Shown here piece by piece: positions 52,501 through 60,441 of a stretch of DNA of 64,000 nucleotides. Numbering within the stretch: the stretch's first letter is position 1; every line of letters begins with the position of its first letter. The notes under the pieces are model-generated. The model was given only the letters and a program-made list of their open reading frames with translations. It made no database searches and was not told the DNA's origin. Made by a program: the position numbers and the translations under genes. This stretch comes from Planctomycetota bacterium (GTDB lineage: Bacteria; Planctomycetota; Planctomycetia; Gemmatales; Gemmataceae). The stretch lies in assembly GCA_029777335.1 (NCBI GenBank), contig JAKOSN010000097.1:1-64000 (forward strand). The letters are read 5' to 3'.

Positions 52501-53549
52501 GGCTGACCGAGTTGGGCTCGGCGCGAGAGACCCAGGACTACGCCGAGGGGGGCGATTTTCAACCTGATCTGCGCGCCAGTACCGGGATCAATCCAGACTC
52601 GGAACTGATCCCGGTGACGCGCGCCAATGGCGTGACCACGGTGGTGACCCATCCGCTCGGTTCACTCCTGGCCGGACAAAGCGCCCTGATCGACCTGTCG
52701 GGGTGGGTGCCGCGCGATCTGATTGTGGTCGACCCGCTCGCGCTCCACATCGACTTCCCGGCGCCCCGAGGGGGATTCCTGATCGATCCCTCGATTCCGG
52801 TGGGTCGTGCCATGGCGCGCAAACAGCGTGACGAGAAGATCCGGCGTTTGAAGGAACTCTTTCAACAGGCGCGCGTTTACCAGGCGGCCCGCACCAGTTC
52901 GCCGGAGTATCCGCTCCAGCCTCGTCTGGAAGCCCTCCTGCCGTACGTGCGCGGCGAACGTCCGGTGACCATCCAGGCGCACCGCCAGGCCGATATCCTC
53001 GAAGCGCTGAAGCTGGCCGAGGAACTGAAGGTGAAGATGATTTTGATGGGCGGAACCGATGCCTGGAAGGTCACCGAGGAACTCAAGAAACACAAGGTAC
53101 CCGTGATTGTCGGCCCGGTGATGGCGATGCCCAGCGAAAGCACCGATCCCTACGATGCGCCCTACGCCTGCCCGGCGCGACTGTGCCAGGCGGGGGTTCG
53201 TTTCGCGATTCACTCCACGGGGAGCACCAACTCGCGCAACCTCCCCTACGAGGCGGCGATGGCAGCCTCCTACGGCCTGCCTCCCGAAGAGGCGCTCAAG
53301 GCGGTTACTCTCTACCCCGCCCAGATTCTCGGTGTCGACAAGGAAGTGGGAACAATCGAGAAGGGCAAACGGGCCAATCTGGTCATCACCAATGGCGATC
53401 TCCTGCAACCGTCCACCCAGGTGCTTGGCCTGTTCATCGATGGCCGGCCGCTGCAGCCAACGAGCAAGCAAACCCGGCTGTACGAAAAGTATCAGGAACG
53501 GCTGCGCGAGGTCAAGGAAGGGCGCGCCTCGCTGGGCACGCGACCTTAA
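49596..53549 (+). CDS. Secreted fusion of three amidohydrolase modules
   Basis: The 1317-residue protein has a signal peptide (ALLVVLLAGAPLFAAQ) and three imidazolonepropionase-like amidohydrolase modules. Module 1 spans about 25-435, module 2 about 490-890, and module 3 about 905-1300; a Lys-rich linker (about 438-475) separates the first two. Only module 2 has the metal ligands: PGIIDTHSHFSI near 546-553, HCHCYRADEI near 708 and SDSHE near 789. In module 1 the first site reads PGFVDTMSNWG and the second IEADTRDEI. In module 3 they read PGMIDGGTI and IQAHRQADI. So modules 1 and 3 look non-catalytic. Each ends with the usual LGIDKQLGSIAAGKAAHLVV-type block. The substrate is unknown. Its stop TAA shares TTAA with the convergent gene. 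Confidence 0.88.
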   Translation: MMHRALLVVLLAGAPLFAAQKPTVLPPTVFAIRDARVVLEAGKVLPRATVVLRDGVIEAVGAEVKVPADALVIEGKNLVVYPGFVDTMSNWGFDNALRRSEGGPAATEDLASGPLAATKADNRKGVTPEFVVATALKNDDQADNWRKIGISAHLIAPDGGYLVGQSALLSLSGATPREAVLRSPVAHHLSFRGVGGTDYPRALMGVVAHCRQTLLDAGYYRALRQYHEKIREKGKRPPFDPALDALGAVLDRKLPIVIEADTRDEIHRALDFAEEFHLQPIIYGGRDAWKAAERLKRTQVPVLLRLDFTPPDKEADNKNLPPRVKEDRQRKDREEQRCAALLQQQGVLFAFSTQGLPGDKPAEQFRANLRKAIAAGLKADEALRALTANAARILGIDKQLGSIAAGKAAHLVVMTGNFDEADSQVRYLFVDGIRFEYEVKAKPEKKTAPKKDDSPGKEPKKDEKKDPKNPEKPEQATEIEADRKPASHTGGNVLFKGATLLTVTHGTKAKTDLLVRAGKIAQMGVNLKAPEGVTVIDATGMFIMPGIIDTHSHFSISGGVNEFSLSVVPEVRVRDVINSEDVQIYRALGGGVTTARLLHGSANVIGGQDAVIKLKYGLPASGLLLAEAPRGVKFALGENVKRTDGRFPNTRLGVEAVLIRAFTEARAYQKAREDHQKAKAQGKEVPPFRRDLRLEALADVLQGDLKVHCHCYRADEILMLLRTADRFGVRIQSLQHVLEGYKIAPEIAAHGASCSSFSDWWAYKIEAFDAIPFNMVLLHEAGAQVCLKSDSHELMRHLYQEAAKCIKYGGMSETEALKTITLNGARQLGLDKRIGSLEVGKDADLAIFNGHPLNGYSRVEMTVVEGEVYFQRTKKLEPFAAAQAGPTTPARQFALPMERSSDGRYALVGATVHPVNGKPIPRATVVIEKGRILDVVSGSQVSTRAVGKVLDARGLHLYPGMIDGGTILGLTELGSARETQDYAEGGDFQPDLRASTGINPDSELIPVTRANGVTTVVTHPLGSLLAGQSALIDLSGWVPRDLIVVDPLALHIDFPAPRGGFLIDPSIPVGRAMARKQRDEKIRRLKELFQQARVYQAARTSSPEYPLQPRLEALLPYVRGERPVTIQAHRQADILEALKLAEELKVKMILMGGTDAWKVTEELKKHKVPVIVGPVMAMPSESTDPYDAPYACPARLCQAGVRFAIHSTGSTNSRNLPYEAAMAASYGLPPEEALKAVTLYPAQILGVDKEVGTIEKGKRANLVITNGDLLQPSTQVLGLFIDGRPLQPTSKQTRLYEKYQERLREVKEGRASLGTRP

Positions 53550-55210
53550 GGGTGTTTCTCAGAGCGACGCTGCGCCTGGGGGTCGGTCAGCGGATAGTGG
53601 ATTTCATAGACCGCATAACGAGGATCTTCGGGCAACGCGTAGGCCAGGTGCACCTGATTGGGGTAGTGGTTCTGGAGATCCTGTACCCAGGTGCGAAACT
53701 CGTTCTCGCCGTGGAAGTTGGCGGTGAGAGCGAGGTAGCGCGGCCGGTAGTGTTCCAGCCCGCGCACGCCCACAGTGAAGATCTCGTCGCGCGGCCACTC
53801 GAACTGGTAGAAGACTGCCAGCGGAGAGCAGATGATGGGATAGTACGCCCGGCGCCCCGTGTACAGATTGATCATTGGATCCGCGCCGGACGCCACCACG
53901 TCGGTGGTCTGCGTGTGCGTCTGAATCCACTGCAACAAATGCTCGTGGTTCTCCCACTTGTGCGCCTTCGCTTCTCCCAGTTCTGGAAACGGGGTCTGCC
54001 AGACATGGCGGTGATAGCTCATCTGCGCCATGAATCCCACATTCAAAAGAAGCAGGAGAGCCGCGCCCCCTCCCGCCACGAAGGGAGCGAACCGAGCCAG
54101 CCGTGGTCGTAGCTGAAGGAGACGCCAGCCCGCGCGCATCTGGTAGATCGCCAGGAGAGGGAGAACGGGCACCAGAAAACGATGAGGCATCCACGGCCAG
54201 ACCAGCACCAGCACCAGGTAAGCCACCAGGAGCGTCGCGAGCGGACGACCTTGGCGAACATCGTAGACGAGAACCGCCAGCGTCCCCACTCCCAGCACCG
54301 AGAAGACCATGGCCAGCAAGCTGTCACGGTGAGAATCCATCATGGGGCGCGCCAGCCCCTCCAGCGGCCCGAGCGCCATCCCCGTGATGATCCACGTCAG
54401 GTTGAACGTCACAATCCGGGGCAGGGCAGGCACGCCATAGGCGAGCCACCAGCCCAGGTAATCGGTGTAGTAGTCCTGGAGCGGATCCTTGCTCTGTCCA
54501 CGCGAGGCGGTTGCCATCCAGCACAACCAGGGGGCCGTGGCGAGCACCACGCCCGCGATCGTCCACCTCACGCGCTTGCCCCTTTGCCAGAGCAACAGGA
54601 GGCTCACCGGAAGAAAGAGGATTCCGATCGAGCGACACAGAAACGGCAAGGCCAGTACCACGCCACCCAGAGCTTCGCGCCACCAGTGGTTCTCTTCAGA
54701 GCGCAGGGCCCCTTCGAGATACCAGAAGGCCGCCAACATCAACACGGCAAAGAACATTTCCGAGAGCGTGACCACGCTGAAGAACACCCAGGAAGGGGCA
54801 GTGCCAACCAGGAGACAGCCAAGCAGCGCGGCTGGTCGCGCAGCATAACGGAAGCGCACCGCGAGCAAATAGGAGAGCGCCAGTGCTCCCATCCCGCACA
54901 ACAGGGTGATTCCCTTGAGAGCGAGGAGATTGGCCGGGAAGTCGGGCCAGAGTTTCCAGACCACGGCGAGCATGGCGGGCCAGAGAATGGGATACTTGGT
55001 CTGCGGCGGCGGCGGATCGCCCGGCAGATTCACCAGACGATATCCTTGTCCCTCCGCCAGGCCGCGCGCCGTGGCAACGTAGATGGCATCATCATGACAC
55101 TGTCCGCAGGCCTGGGGATACATCCGGCTGCCCCCGGCGACCAGAAGCACGCTCGCCAGGAGCACACAGGCCCAGAGATCGCACCGTTGCAAGGGTTGCG
55201 GTGATTCCAT
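53546..55210 (-). CDS. GT39-like multi-span membrane glycosyltransferase
   Basis: The 554-residue protein has ten or more hydrophobic spans and the N-terminal periplasmic loop CGQCHDDAIYVATARGLAEG, with the acidic pair DD at the usual place for dolichyl/polyprenyl-phosphate-sugar transferases. It continues with KYPILWPAMLAVVWKLWPDF, then FFSVVTLSEMFFAVLMLAAF and MPHRFLVPVLPLLAIYQM. The C-terminal third is soluble. The sugar and acceptor are unknown. The first CxxC-containing loop (QACGQCHDD) is unusual and could be a disulfide. It ends on the shared TTAA with the amidohydrolase gene. Confidence 0.8.
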   Translation of the reverse strand: MESPQPLQRCDLWACVLLASVLLVAGGSRMYPQACGQCHDDAIYVATARGLAEGQGYRLVNLPGDPPPPQTKYPILWPAMLAVVWKLWPDFPANLLALKGITLLCGMGALALSYLLAVRFRYAARPAALLGCLLVGTAPSWVFFSVVTLSEMFFAVLMLAAFWYLEGALRSEENHWWREALGGVVLALPFLCRSIGILFLPVSLLLLWQRGKRVRWTIAGVVLATAPWLCWMATASRGQSKDPLQDYYTDYLGWWLAYGVPALPRIVTFNLTWIITGMALGPLEGLARPMMDSHRDSLLAMVFSVLGVGTLAVLVYDVRQGRPLATLLVAYLVLVLVWPWMPHRFLVPVLPLLAIYQMRAGWRLLQLRPRLARFAPFVAGGGAALLLLLNVGFMAQMSYHRHVWQTPFPELGEAKAHKWENHEHLLQWIQTHTQTTDVVASGADPMINLYTGRRAYYPIICSPLAVFYQFEWPRDEIFTVGVRGLEHYRPRYLALTANFHGENEFRTWVQDLQNHYPNQVHLAYALPEDPRYAVYEIHYPLTDPQAQRRSEKHP

Positions 55211-55320
55211 GAAGTCAGCCCCTGGGAAGAAGGTCGGTCCGAAGCCTGGGCAGGTCAGGGCTCCCTTCTAAATCTAGCTTGCGATTTCTTTCCAGGAGAC
55301 CAGGGTGCGCGCACCCCCTG

Positions 55321-55349
55321 TTGACACAACCCTTGCTCTCGGCACAAAT
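55321..55349 (+). promoter_or_regulatory. Candidate promoter of the small membrane protein gene
   Basis: A perfect -35 hexamer TTGACA (55321-55326) is followed 17 bases on by ACAAAT, a weak -10. It lies about 55 bases before the start codon at 55405, which has AAGGAGG in front. Confidence 0.35.
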
Positions 55350-55404
55350 GGCACTACCATCAACAACATCAGCATCCCCTGGCTGCGATGCGCAAGGAGG
55401 AAAC

Positions 55405-56091
55405 ATGAATACCCTCAGCGAAACCCCTGGTTCAGATCGCCCCGCCCCCAGTGACGCGCCCGGCACCCTCACTCTGGCCCTGATGGCGTTGCTCGGCGCT
55501 ATTCTGTTGCGCCTGGTTCCGCATCCCGCCAACCTTTCCCTGGTGGGCGCCCTTGGACTCTACGCCGGCGCCCGACTGCGCTCCTGGCAGGCGATCCTTC
55601 TGCCCCTGGCTGCCATGGGACTGAGCGACGTGATCCTCCTGCTGGACAAGGGGTATCCCTCGTTCAACCCGGTCGTCTACACCAGCTTCCTGATTTATGC
55701 GCTGGTCGGGGGAACGGTGGTGCGCCAGCGCGGGGCCGCCTGGATTGTCACCGGAGCAGTGCTGGGGAGTGTGCAGTTCTTTCTGTTCACCAACCTGGCT
55801 GTCTGGATTGGGGCCAGTGTGGACCCCGCGACGATCCCTGGCGGGGAGAGTTTCATGTATGTGCAGCATGGCAACCCCTATTCGTTCCCAATGATCCGGT
55901 ATGCCCAGAATCTCCAGGGTTTGCTCACCTGCTACGCCATGGCTCTCCCGTTCACGCAGACCGATGCTCCCCCGCTGGGTTACTTTGGCAATTTGCTCGC
56001 GGGCGATCTGGGGTTCACGGGCCTCCTTTTTGGCTCCCACGCCTGGCTAACACGCCGCGCACGCCGGCCCCTGCCACGTCCGATCCACTAA
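55405..56091 (+). CDS. DUF6580-like membrane protein (possible transporter component)
   Basis: The 228-residue protein has five or six hydrophobic spans: LTLALMALLGAILLRLVP, LSLVGALGLYAGARL, AILLPLAAMGLSDVILLL, VYTSFLIYALVGGTVV, AAWIVTGAVLGSVQFFLF and a last one near the C-terminus. The opening LRLVPHPANLSLVGALGLYAG, read in two overlapping parts, and LAAMGLSDVILLLDKG resemble the DUF6580 family, which has an ECF-transporter S-component look. No ECF ATPase is near. The start at 55405 has an excellent AAGGAGG site. It precedes the YciI gene by 65 bases. Confidence 0.7.
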   Translation: MNTLSETPGSDRPAPSDAPGTLTLALMALLGAILLRLVPHPANLSLVGALGLYAGARLRSWQAILLPLAAMGLSDVILLLDKGYPSFNPVVYTSFLIYALVGGTVVRQRGAAWIVTGAVLGSVQFFLFTNLAVWIGASVDPATIPGGESFMYVQHGNPYSFPMIRYAQNLQGLLTCYAMALPFTQTDAPPLGYFGNLLAGDLGFTGLLFGSHAWLTRRARRPLPRPIH

Positions 56092-56156
56092 AATCTCTCC
56101 CGGCGTCCTGGCACCTTCACCATCGGGCCGGACCGCTTTTTGTCGAGGATCCGCAC

Positions 56157-56447
56157 ATGAAGTTTGCCGCCATCATCGAGTATTTGCAGGATCGGGAGAA
56201 GGTCCAGCACGTTCGGCCGGTGCATCGGCAATATCTCGCCACGCTCAAGGCCAACGGCCAGCTGGCTGCCTCTGGTCCGTTCACCGACGAGAGCGGGGCA
56301 CTGATCATCTATGAAGCCGCCACCGCCGAGGAGGCAGAGAAACTGCTCCAGGGCGATCCGTTCCACGCCGCCGGCATCTTTCTGAGCTACAAGCTGCGCC
56401 CGTGGAATCCGGTCATCGCCAATCGTGAAGCCTTCCCCGCCAGCTGA
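56157..56447 (+). CDS. YciI-family small protein
   Basis: The 96-residue protein is a YciI-like ferredoxin-fold member: MKFAAIIEYLQDREKVQHVR, then HRQYLATLKANGQLAASGPF with the conserved His and the GPF, and DPFHAAGIFLSYKLRPWN. YciI-like proteins resemble muconolactone isomerase folds; a His-Asp pair may be catalytic, but the reaction is generally unknown. Length is normal. It is probably co-transcribed with the upstream membrane protein and is followed by a strong terminator. Confidence 0.9.
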   Translation: MKFAAIIEYLQDREKVQHVRPVHRQYLATLKANGQLAASGPFTDESGALIIYEAATAEEAEKLLQGDPFHAAGIFLSYKLRPWNPVIANREAFPAS

Positions 56448-56463
56448 GAGGCCTGAAAACGCC

Positions 56464-56510
56464 AACGCGGTGCCAGGGAGCAAGCGTCTCCCTTGGCACC
56501 GCGTTCCTTT
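56464..56510. terminator. Very strong intrinsic terminator between convergent genes
   Basis: AACGCGGTGCCA (56464-56475) pairs with TGGCACCGCGTT (56494-56505), with an inner GGGAG/CTCCC stem and one bulged T. CCTTTCT follows on the plus strand. Confidence 0.85.
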
Positions 56511-56526
56511 CTGGTCGGGCGTCGCC

Positions 56527-57951
56527 TTAGCGTTTCAGCTGTTTGTCGAAGAAGGCGAACACCTCGGGGAGTGCCACCTGCACCACCACGAGATGATCAA
56601 TGCCCTTGTATTCCTGGTATGCCAGCATTCGGATCGTGGCGTTCTTGAGGGTTCGTTGCAGGGCCCGCGCCCCGGCGACCGCGAGCCGATCCTCCGTCCC
56701 CACACCGATGAAAACGGCGGCCTCCTTGATGCCGTCGGAGACGCGCAGTCCTCCACCCCCACCCAGGGCCGCCACCGCACGATACTTCTCCGGGTGGCGA
56801 CTCAAATATCCAATCGCCTGGCCTGCTCCCATCGAATGGCCGACCAGGAAGACCTTTTTGCGATCAATCGGATAGAGCTTCTCCACTTCATCGAGCAGGG
56901 TGTTCACCATCTCCGTATGGGCGTAGCGCGGGGCCACCAGCAGCCAGCCCCGTTCCTGGCACAGCCGCACAATTCCCCCCGCGCCATAGGCGTCGAACCA
57001 CATATTCTCAGTCACCCCCAGGCCATGCAGGGCAATCACCACCGGGAGCGGATCGCCCTTCTTGACGGCGTCAGGGGCGAGCATGCGCAGCGGGAGCGTG
57101 GACTTGCCATCGGGAATCGTCAGCCAGAATTGTCCCGGCTTTTTCTGTCCCAGCGCGCTTTCGCCACGCCGCAGGGCTTTCACACACTCCTCGGCCTGGG
57201 TGAGCAACTGGGAAGCGGGATAATCCGTCTCGGGAAATTCGCCCCGGGCCAGCTCTGTGAGCGTCTCGTGCAACTGGGTCGCGGTGCATCCGTCGGCGCA
57301 GCGGCGTTTCTCGCTCGGAATCTTCTCCAGCTCGGCGTGCAGTGTTTTCAGCCGATCCTCGAGGCGATCCACCAGCGAGAGCGTCTGGGTTCCCCTGGCC
57401 AGAACCGTCTTGCCCGCGAGGATCTCCATGCGCAGCGTGTAATCCCCTGGCTTGAGGTCCTTGAGCGGCACCTTCCCCGCGAGCGGAAGTTTGTCGATGT
57501 CCACCGTGCCCAGGGAGCGCGACAATGTGTCGTTGATCAGGGTGAGCCGAAGTTGCACCTTCTCCGGCTGGTCGGTTCGCGGCTTGTAGAACGGTTCGAG
57601 GCGATAGGAAAGCTCACGAGTCGAAGCATCCAGCAAATGGCTCTGCGGGCGCAACGACAGGCTGGCCGCCCAGAGCACCTCAGGCGAAGCGGGTTTGGCG
57701 GAGAGCAGGGCGAGGCGGGCCAGGTCGAGCGTGCGGCCAGCCTCGGGGAGGTTGAAGGCGAAGAACTGACTGGTTGCCGGGATGGTCTTCTCGGCCGCGC
57801 GGGCGCGCGCCTGGGGATCGGGCGTTTGGTCCCAGGTTTGCTCGAAGGTGCGCAAACGTCGGCCCAGTTCATACCGTGTCCACTGGGCCGACGCGGGTGA
57901 CACCACGACGACAGCGAACATCCCCGCGAGCAAACCAATCCACCTCGGCAT
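56527..57951 (-). CDS. Secreted alpha/beta hydrolase with an N-terminal domain of its own
   Basis: From MPRWIGLLAGMFAVVVVSPA (signal peptide, cleavage near ASAQ) the protein has 474 residues. Residues 25-260 form an N-terminal helical and beta domain of unknown type. The C-terminal hydrolase (about 260-474) has VVIALHGLGVTENMWFDAYG, the nucleophile Ser in LVGHSMGAGQAIGYL, Asp in GVGTEDRLAVAG and His in KGIDHLVVVQVAL. It resembles the dienelactone-hydrolase or feruloyl-esterase-like branch. Esterase or peptidase activity outside the cytoplasm is likely, substrate unknown. It is the last gene in the ftsK-rtcA direction. Confidence 0.82.
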   Translation of the reverse strand: MPRWIGLLAGMFAVVVVSPASAQWTRYELGRRLRTFEQTWDQTPDPQARARAAEKTIPATSQFFAFNLPEAGRTLDLARLALLSAKPASPEVLWAASLSLRPQSHLLDASTRELSYRLEPFYKPRTDQPEKVQLRLTLINDTLSRSLGTVDIDKLPLAGKVPLKDLKPGDYTLRMEILAGKTVLARGTQTLSLVDRLEDRLKTLHAELEKIPSEKRRCADGCTATQLHETLTELARGEFPETDYPASQLLTQAEECVKALRRGESALGQKKPGQFWLTIPDGKSTLPLRMLAPDAVKKGDPLPVVIALHGLGVTENMWFDAYGAGGIVRLCQERGWLLVAPRYAHTEMVNTLLDEVEKLYPIDRKKVFLVGHSMGAGQAIGYLSRHPEKYRAVAALGGGGGLRVSDGIKEAAVFIGVGTEDRLAVAGARALQRTLKNATIRMLAYQEYKGIDHLVVVQVALPEVFAFFDKQLKR

Positions 57952-58014
57952 CGAACACTCTCCTGATTCATGGCAGGGGGACCAGGGCAAGCCAGGAGGG
58001 CGACTCTCTCCACA

Positions 58015-58683
58015 CTATTTACCCGACAATTCAGATGAGGTTTCACCACGCGGAGGGCGTGGACGCTTCCACAGTCCAACAGCCGCGCGGGCCGGAAAGC
58101 CGTTGACCAGCACCGCACCATCCTGCAGGCGGATCTCCAGGGTGTTCGGCAAGAACCAGCGCGGATCGGCGGGATCGCAACGTGCGCTCAGATGGTGAAT
58201 GCGCTGGTTGGCCGAGCCGATCCACCGTCGGTGGGTCTCTGGTTGCTCGCGCAGATACGGGCCATCGACGAGGATATCGATTTCACCCAGCAATTGCTGC
58301 CGCACGGGATCGGGCTGGGCGCGCAGCTCCTCCAGGGTGTGGCCGCTGAAGACCATCACCGACAGATCCAGCGCGTGTGCCACTCGCGCCAGCGCCAGTG
58401 CCGCCGGCGCATGAGCGAACGGTTCCCCTCCCAGCAGGGTGATTCCTTCCAGGTCGGGGTGGTGCTCCCTGGTCTGGCGCAGCTGGGCGGCCAGAGTGCC
58501 GAGTGACATTGGGGTGCCACCCTCGAACAAGAGCATCTCGGGGTTGCAGCACCCGGGACAGCGCAGTGGGCAGCCCTGAAACCAGAGGGCGAACCGTTTG
58601 CCCGGTCCCTCCGCCTCAGTGCAGGCGACGAGCTGAGCTACCCGCGCCTGAAGATCGTCCGCCGTGAGCGGCAGATTCATCAT
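58015..58683 (-). CDS. Radical SAM activase-like protein (NrdG-type)
   Basis: The 222-residue protein has the cluster motif FQGCPLRCPGCCNPE (C-x3-C-x2-C), preceded by EGPGKRFALW, and followed by GITLLGGEPFAHAPAAL and MVFSGHTLEEL, all typical of NrdG/PflA-type activating enzymes. These use S-adenosylmethionine to create a glycyl radical in a partner enzyme. No partner such as anaerobic ribonucleotide reductase lies in the window. The C-terminal segment (about 160-222) is longer than in NrdG. It begins nine bases after rtcA ends, so the two are probably co-transcribed. Confidence 0.83.
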   Translation of the reverse strand: MMNLPLTADDLQARVAQLVACTEAEGPGKRFALWFQGCPLRCPGCCNPEMLLFEGGTPMSLGTLAAQLRQTREHHPDLEGITLLGGEPFAHAPAALALARVAHALDLSVMVFSGHTLEELRAQPDPVRQQLLGEIDILVDGPYLREQPETHRRWIGSANQRIHHLSARCDPADPRWFLPNTLEIRLQDGAVLVNGFPARAAVGLWKRPRPPRGETSSELSGK

Positions 58684-58692
58684 CGCCTCCTC

Positions 58693-59736
58693 TCAACTCT
58701 GGGGAGCCATGCGCACCCGGCCGATCTTCCCTTCCTCCCCTTCACAGACAATCTCCCGATCCAGAAAGGCACGAAGGACGCCGAGGTTAGTCAGCAGATG
58801 GGGGGTTACCTCCGCCACGGCGAAATCCGATGCCGGACGCGCCAGCGCGAGCGGCAGCACCAGTTGATCGGCGCTGTGGGGATCGACCAGCTCCGTTTCG
58901 CCCTCGCGCCGCCGCCCCAGGTATCCCAGCAAGGCGTCGACCGCCTCATCGGCAACACTCTCGGCCGGTTTGCCTCGTGCTCCCAGCCCGAAGAACAGCA
59001 CCGGCGCCGGGGTGGTATCGACAACCAGGGCCAGCACCGAGCCGGGGCCGCCTTCCCAGGTTTCTTCGTGGAGATGCGCCTCCAGCGATTGGTCGCGGAG
59101 GCGGTTCACGGCACGCCGCGCTTGACGCCGAGCGACATGATCCGGCAACCCGGCAATGGCGCTGAACCCGGTGATTCGTACCGGGCCGGCGCGCCCCGCG
59201 GTGAATCCCAACGCCGCGGGGCATGGCTGAATCTGGACCTCGATTTCCCCACCGCCGCGCGGATAGAACCCTGGCCGTACCATGCGCATCCGGATGCGCA
59301 TCCCCAGATGTTCGAGGTAGGCGCGCCAGGTGACATCGAGAAAATGGAAGCACGGCGCCGTGGTGGTGTGCGTCCCTCCCGTGATGGTCAGAGTACTGGG
59401 GGCGTCGGTATCGAGCGCGAGGGGAAGGGCGAGCGTTTGCAGAACCAATCCGGTGGCGCCAGCGGTGCCGATCTCGAAGCGATAGTTGCCCGCCTGGATC
59501 TTCCCCGGCTCGAACACCAGCTCCTGGCTCCCCTGGCGATCCCCGCGCACCTTCGCCTGGCCGATGGTGCCCGCAGCGCGGACGCTCATCAGATGTTGGG
59601 GTTGCAAGCCGGGCTTCGTTCGCCCGGCGCGAATGTGGCGAAGATGAAACGATTTGCCTGTTAGCAGCGACAACGTCAGACTGCTGCGCAGAATCTGTCC
59701 TCCGCCCTCGCCCATGGAGCCATCGAGTTCGACCAT
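58693..59736 (-). CDS. rtcA: RNA 3'-terminal phosphate cyclase
   Basis: The 347-residue protein starts MVELDGSMGEGGGQILRSSL, the classical RtcA opening, and has GATGLVLQTLALPLAL, HTTTAPCFHFLDVTW, GFYPRGGGEIEVQI and the catalytic region DPHSADQLVLPLALA with the His that is adenylated. RtcA converts a 3'-phosphate end to a 2',3'-cyclic phosphate using ATP, and can adenylate 5' ends. The usual partners rtcB and rtcR are not visible; instead it follows DUF1802 and precedes the radical SAM activase. I use the ATG at 59736 because the upstream extension has no family resemblance. Confidence 0.94.
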   Translation of the reverse strand: MVELDGSMGEGGGQILRSSLTLSLLTGKSFHLRHIRAGRTKPGLQPQHLMSVRAAGTIGQAKVRGDRQGSQELVFEPGKIQAGNYRFEIGTAGATGLVLQTLALPLALDTDAPSTLTITGGTHTTTAPCFHFLDVTWRAYLEHLGMRIRMRMVRPGFYPRGGGEIEVQIQPCPAALGFTAGRAGPVRITGFSAIAGLPDHVARRQARRAVNRLRDQSLEAHLHEETWEGGPGSVLALVVDTTPAPVLFFGLGARGKPAESVADEAVDALLGYLGRRREGETELVDPHSADQLVLPLALARPASDFAVAEVTPHLLTNLGVLRAFLDREIVCEGEEGKIGRVRMAPQS

Positions 59737-59830
59737 CCCACCGCTCCTGCCACAAGATGCGCGGAATCCTCCGCCTTCATGGTAGCAGGAAGAGAGGACC
59801 GACAGAAGCGCGAGCACCGCTTCTCATGGT

Positions 59831-60403
59831 TCAGGCCAGAGCGGGGGGTTGAAGGATCTGATCGAGGATGGTCAACACGCGAGTCAGCGCGGACTCGTCG
59901 AGCACCGGGGTGGCGCCGTCGTCGGGGAGCGGTTGATCCAGCTCGACCCAGCTGCGGCACCCAGCGTAGGCGTCGGTTTCACGCAGTTCGAGCGGGGTTG
60001 TCAGCTTCGCCAGGCGCACAGCCAGCACATGCAATCCGGGTTGTTTGTAGGCGAACCGTGCGCGCACGGTCTCTTCCGACCAGAGATGCAAGGGCGCGAG
60101 CTGGAGCAGCGGTGCCAACTCAGTGACGTGATACACCTCGACAATGTCGGCGACCAGATCCAGGCACACGTTCCCCGTGGGCGGATGCGCCTTCTGCACC
60201 TGCTCCAGCAGGGGAATCGCCTCGGCGCGGACTCCGGTCGCCTGCTGATGGACATAGGTGGGATAAAGCCAGAAACGGCGATGCTCGATCTCAAAATCGC
60301 CTCGTTTCTCGGCAATTCCGCCCTTGCGCAACAGGATCGTCTGTTCTCCACTGGCCAGCGCCCGGCAGATAACCGCCCACTCCTTCAGCGCGTACCGGAG
60401 CAT
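59831..60403 (-). CDS. DUF1802 family protein
   Basis: From MLRYALKEWAVICRALASGE the 190-residue protein shows the DUF1802 pattern with TILLRKGGIAEKRGDFEIEH, RRFWLYPTYVHQQATGVRAE and a later SEETVRARFAYKQPGLHVLA. The family occurs in cyanobacteria, planctomycetes and others and has no known function; the N-terminal part looks like a nuclease or nucleotide-binding alpha/beta fold but this is uncertain. The start at 60403 is 38 bases after the ftsK stop. A start at 60478 would overlap ftsK and adds residues without resemblance. Confidence 0.88.
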   Translation of the reverse strand: MLRYALKEWAVICRALASGEQTILLRKGGIAEKRGDFEIEHRRFWLYPTYVHQQATGVRAEAIPLLEQVQKAHPPTGNVCLDLVADIVEVYHVTELAPLLQLAPLHLWSEETVRARFAYKQPGLHVLAVRLAKLTTPLELRETDAYAGCRSWVELDQPLPDDGATPVLDESALTRVLTILDQILQPPALA

Positions 60404-60441
60404 CGCCTCTTCCTTTGTTCTCGCTTCCGCCCATGCGCCGA

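Noticed and set aside
49356-52652. Open frame of about 1100 codons on the minus strand opposite the triple amidohydrolase
   Set aside because: It mirrors the third-position GC pattern of the plus-strand gene and has no domain resemblance, signal or ribosome site. The plus-strand protein is clearly real.
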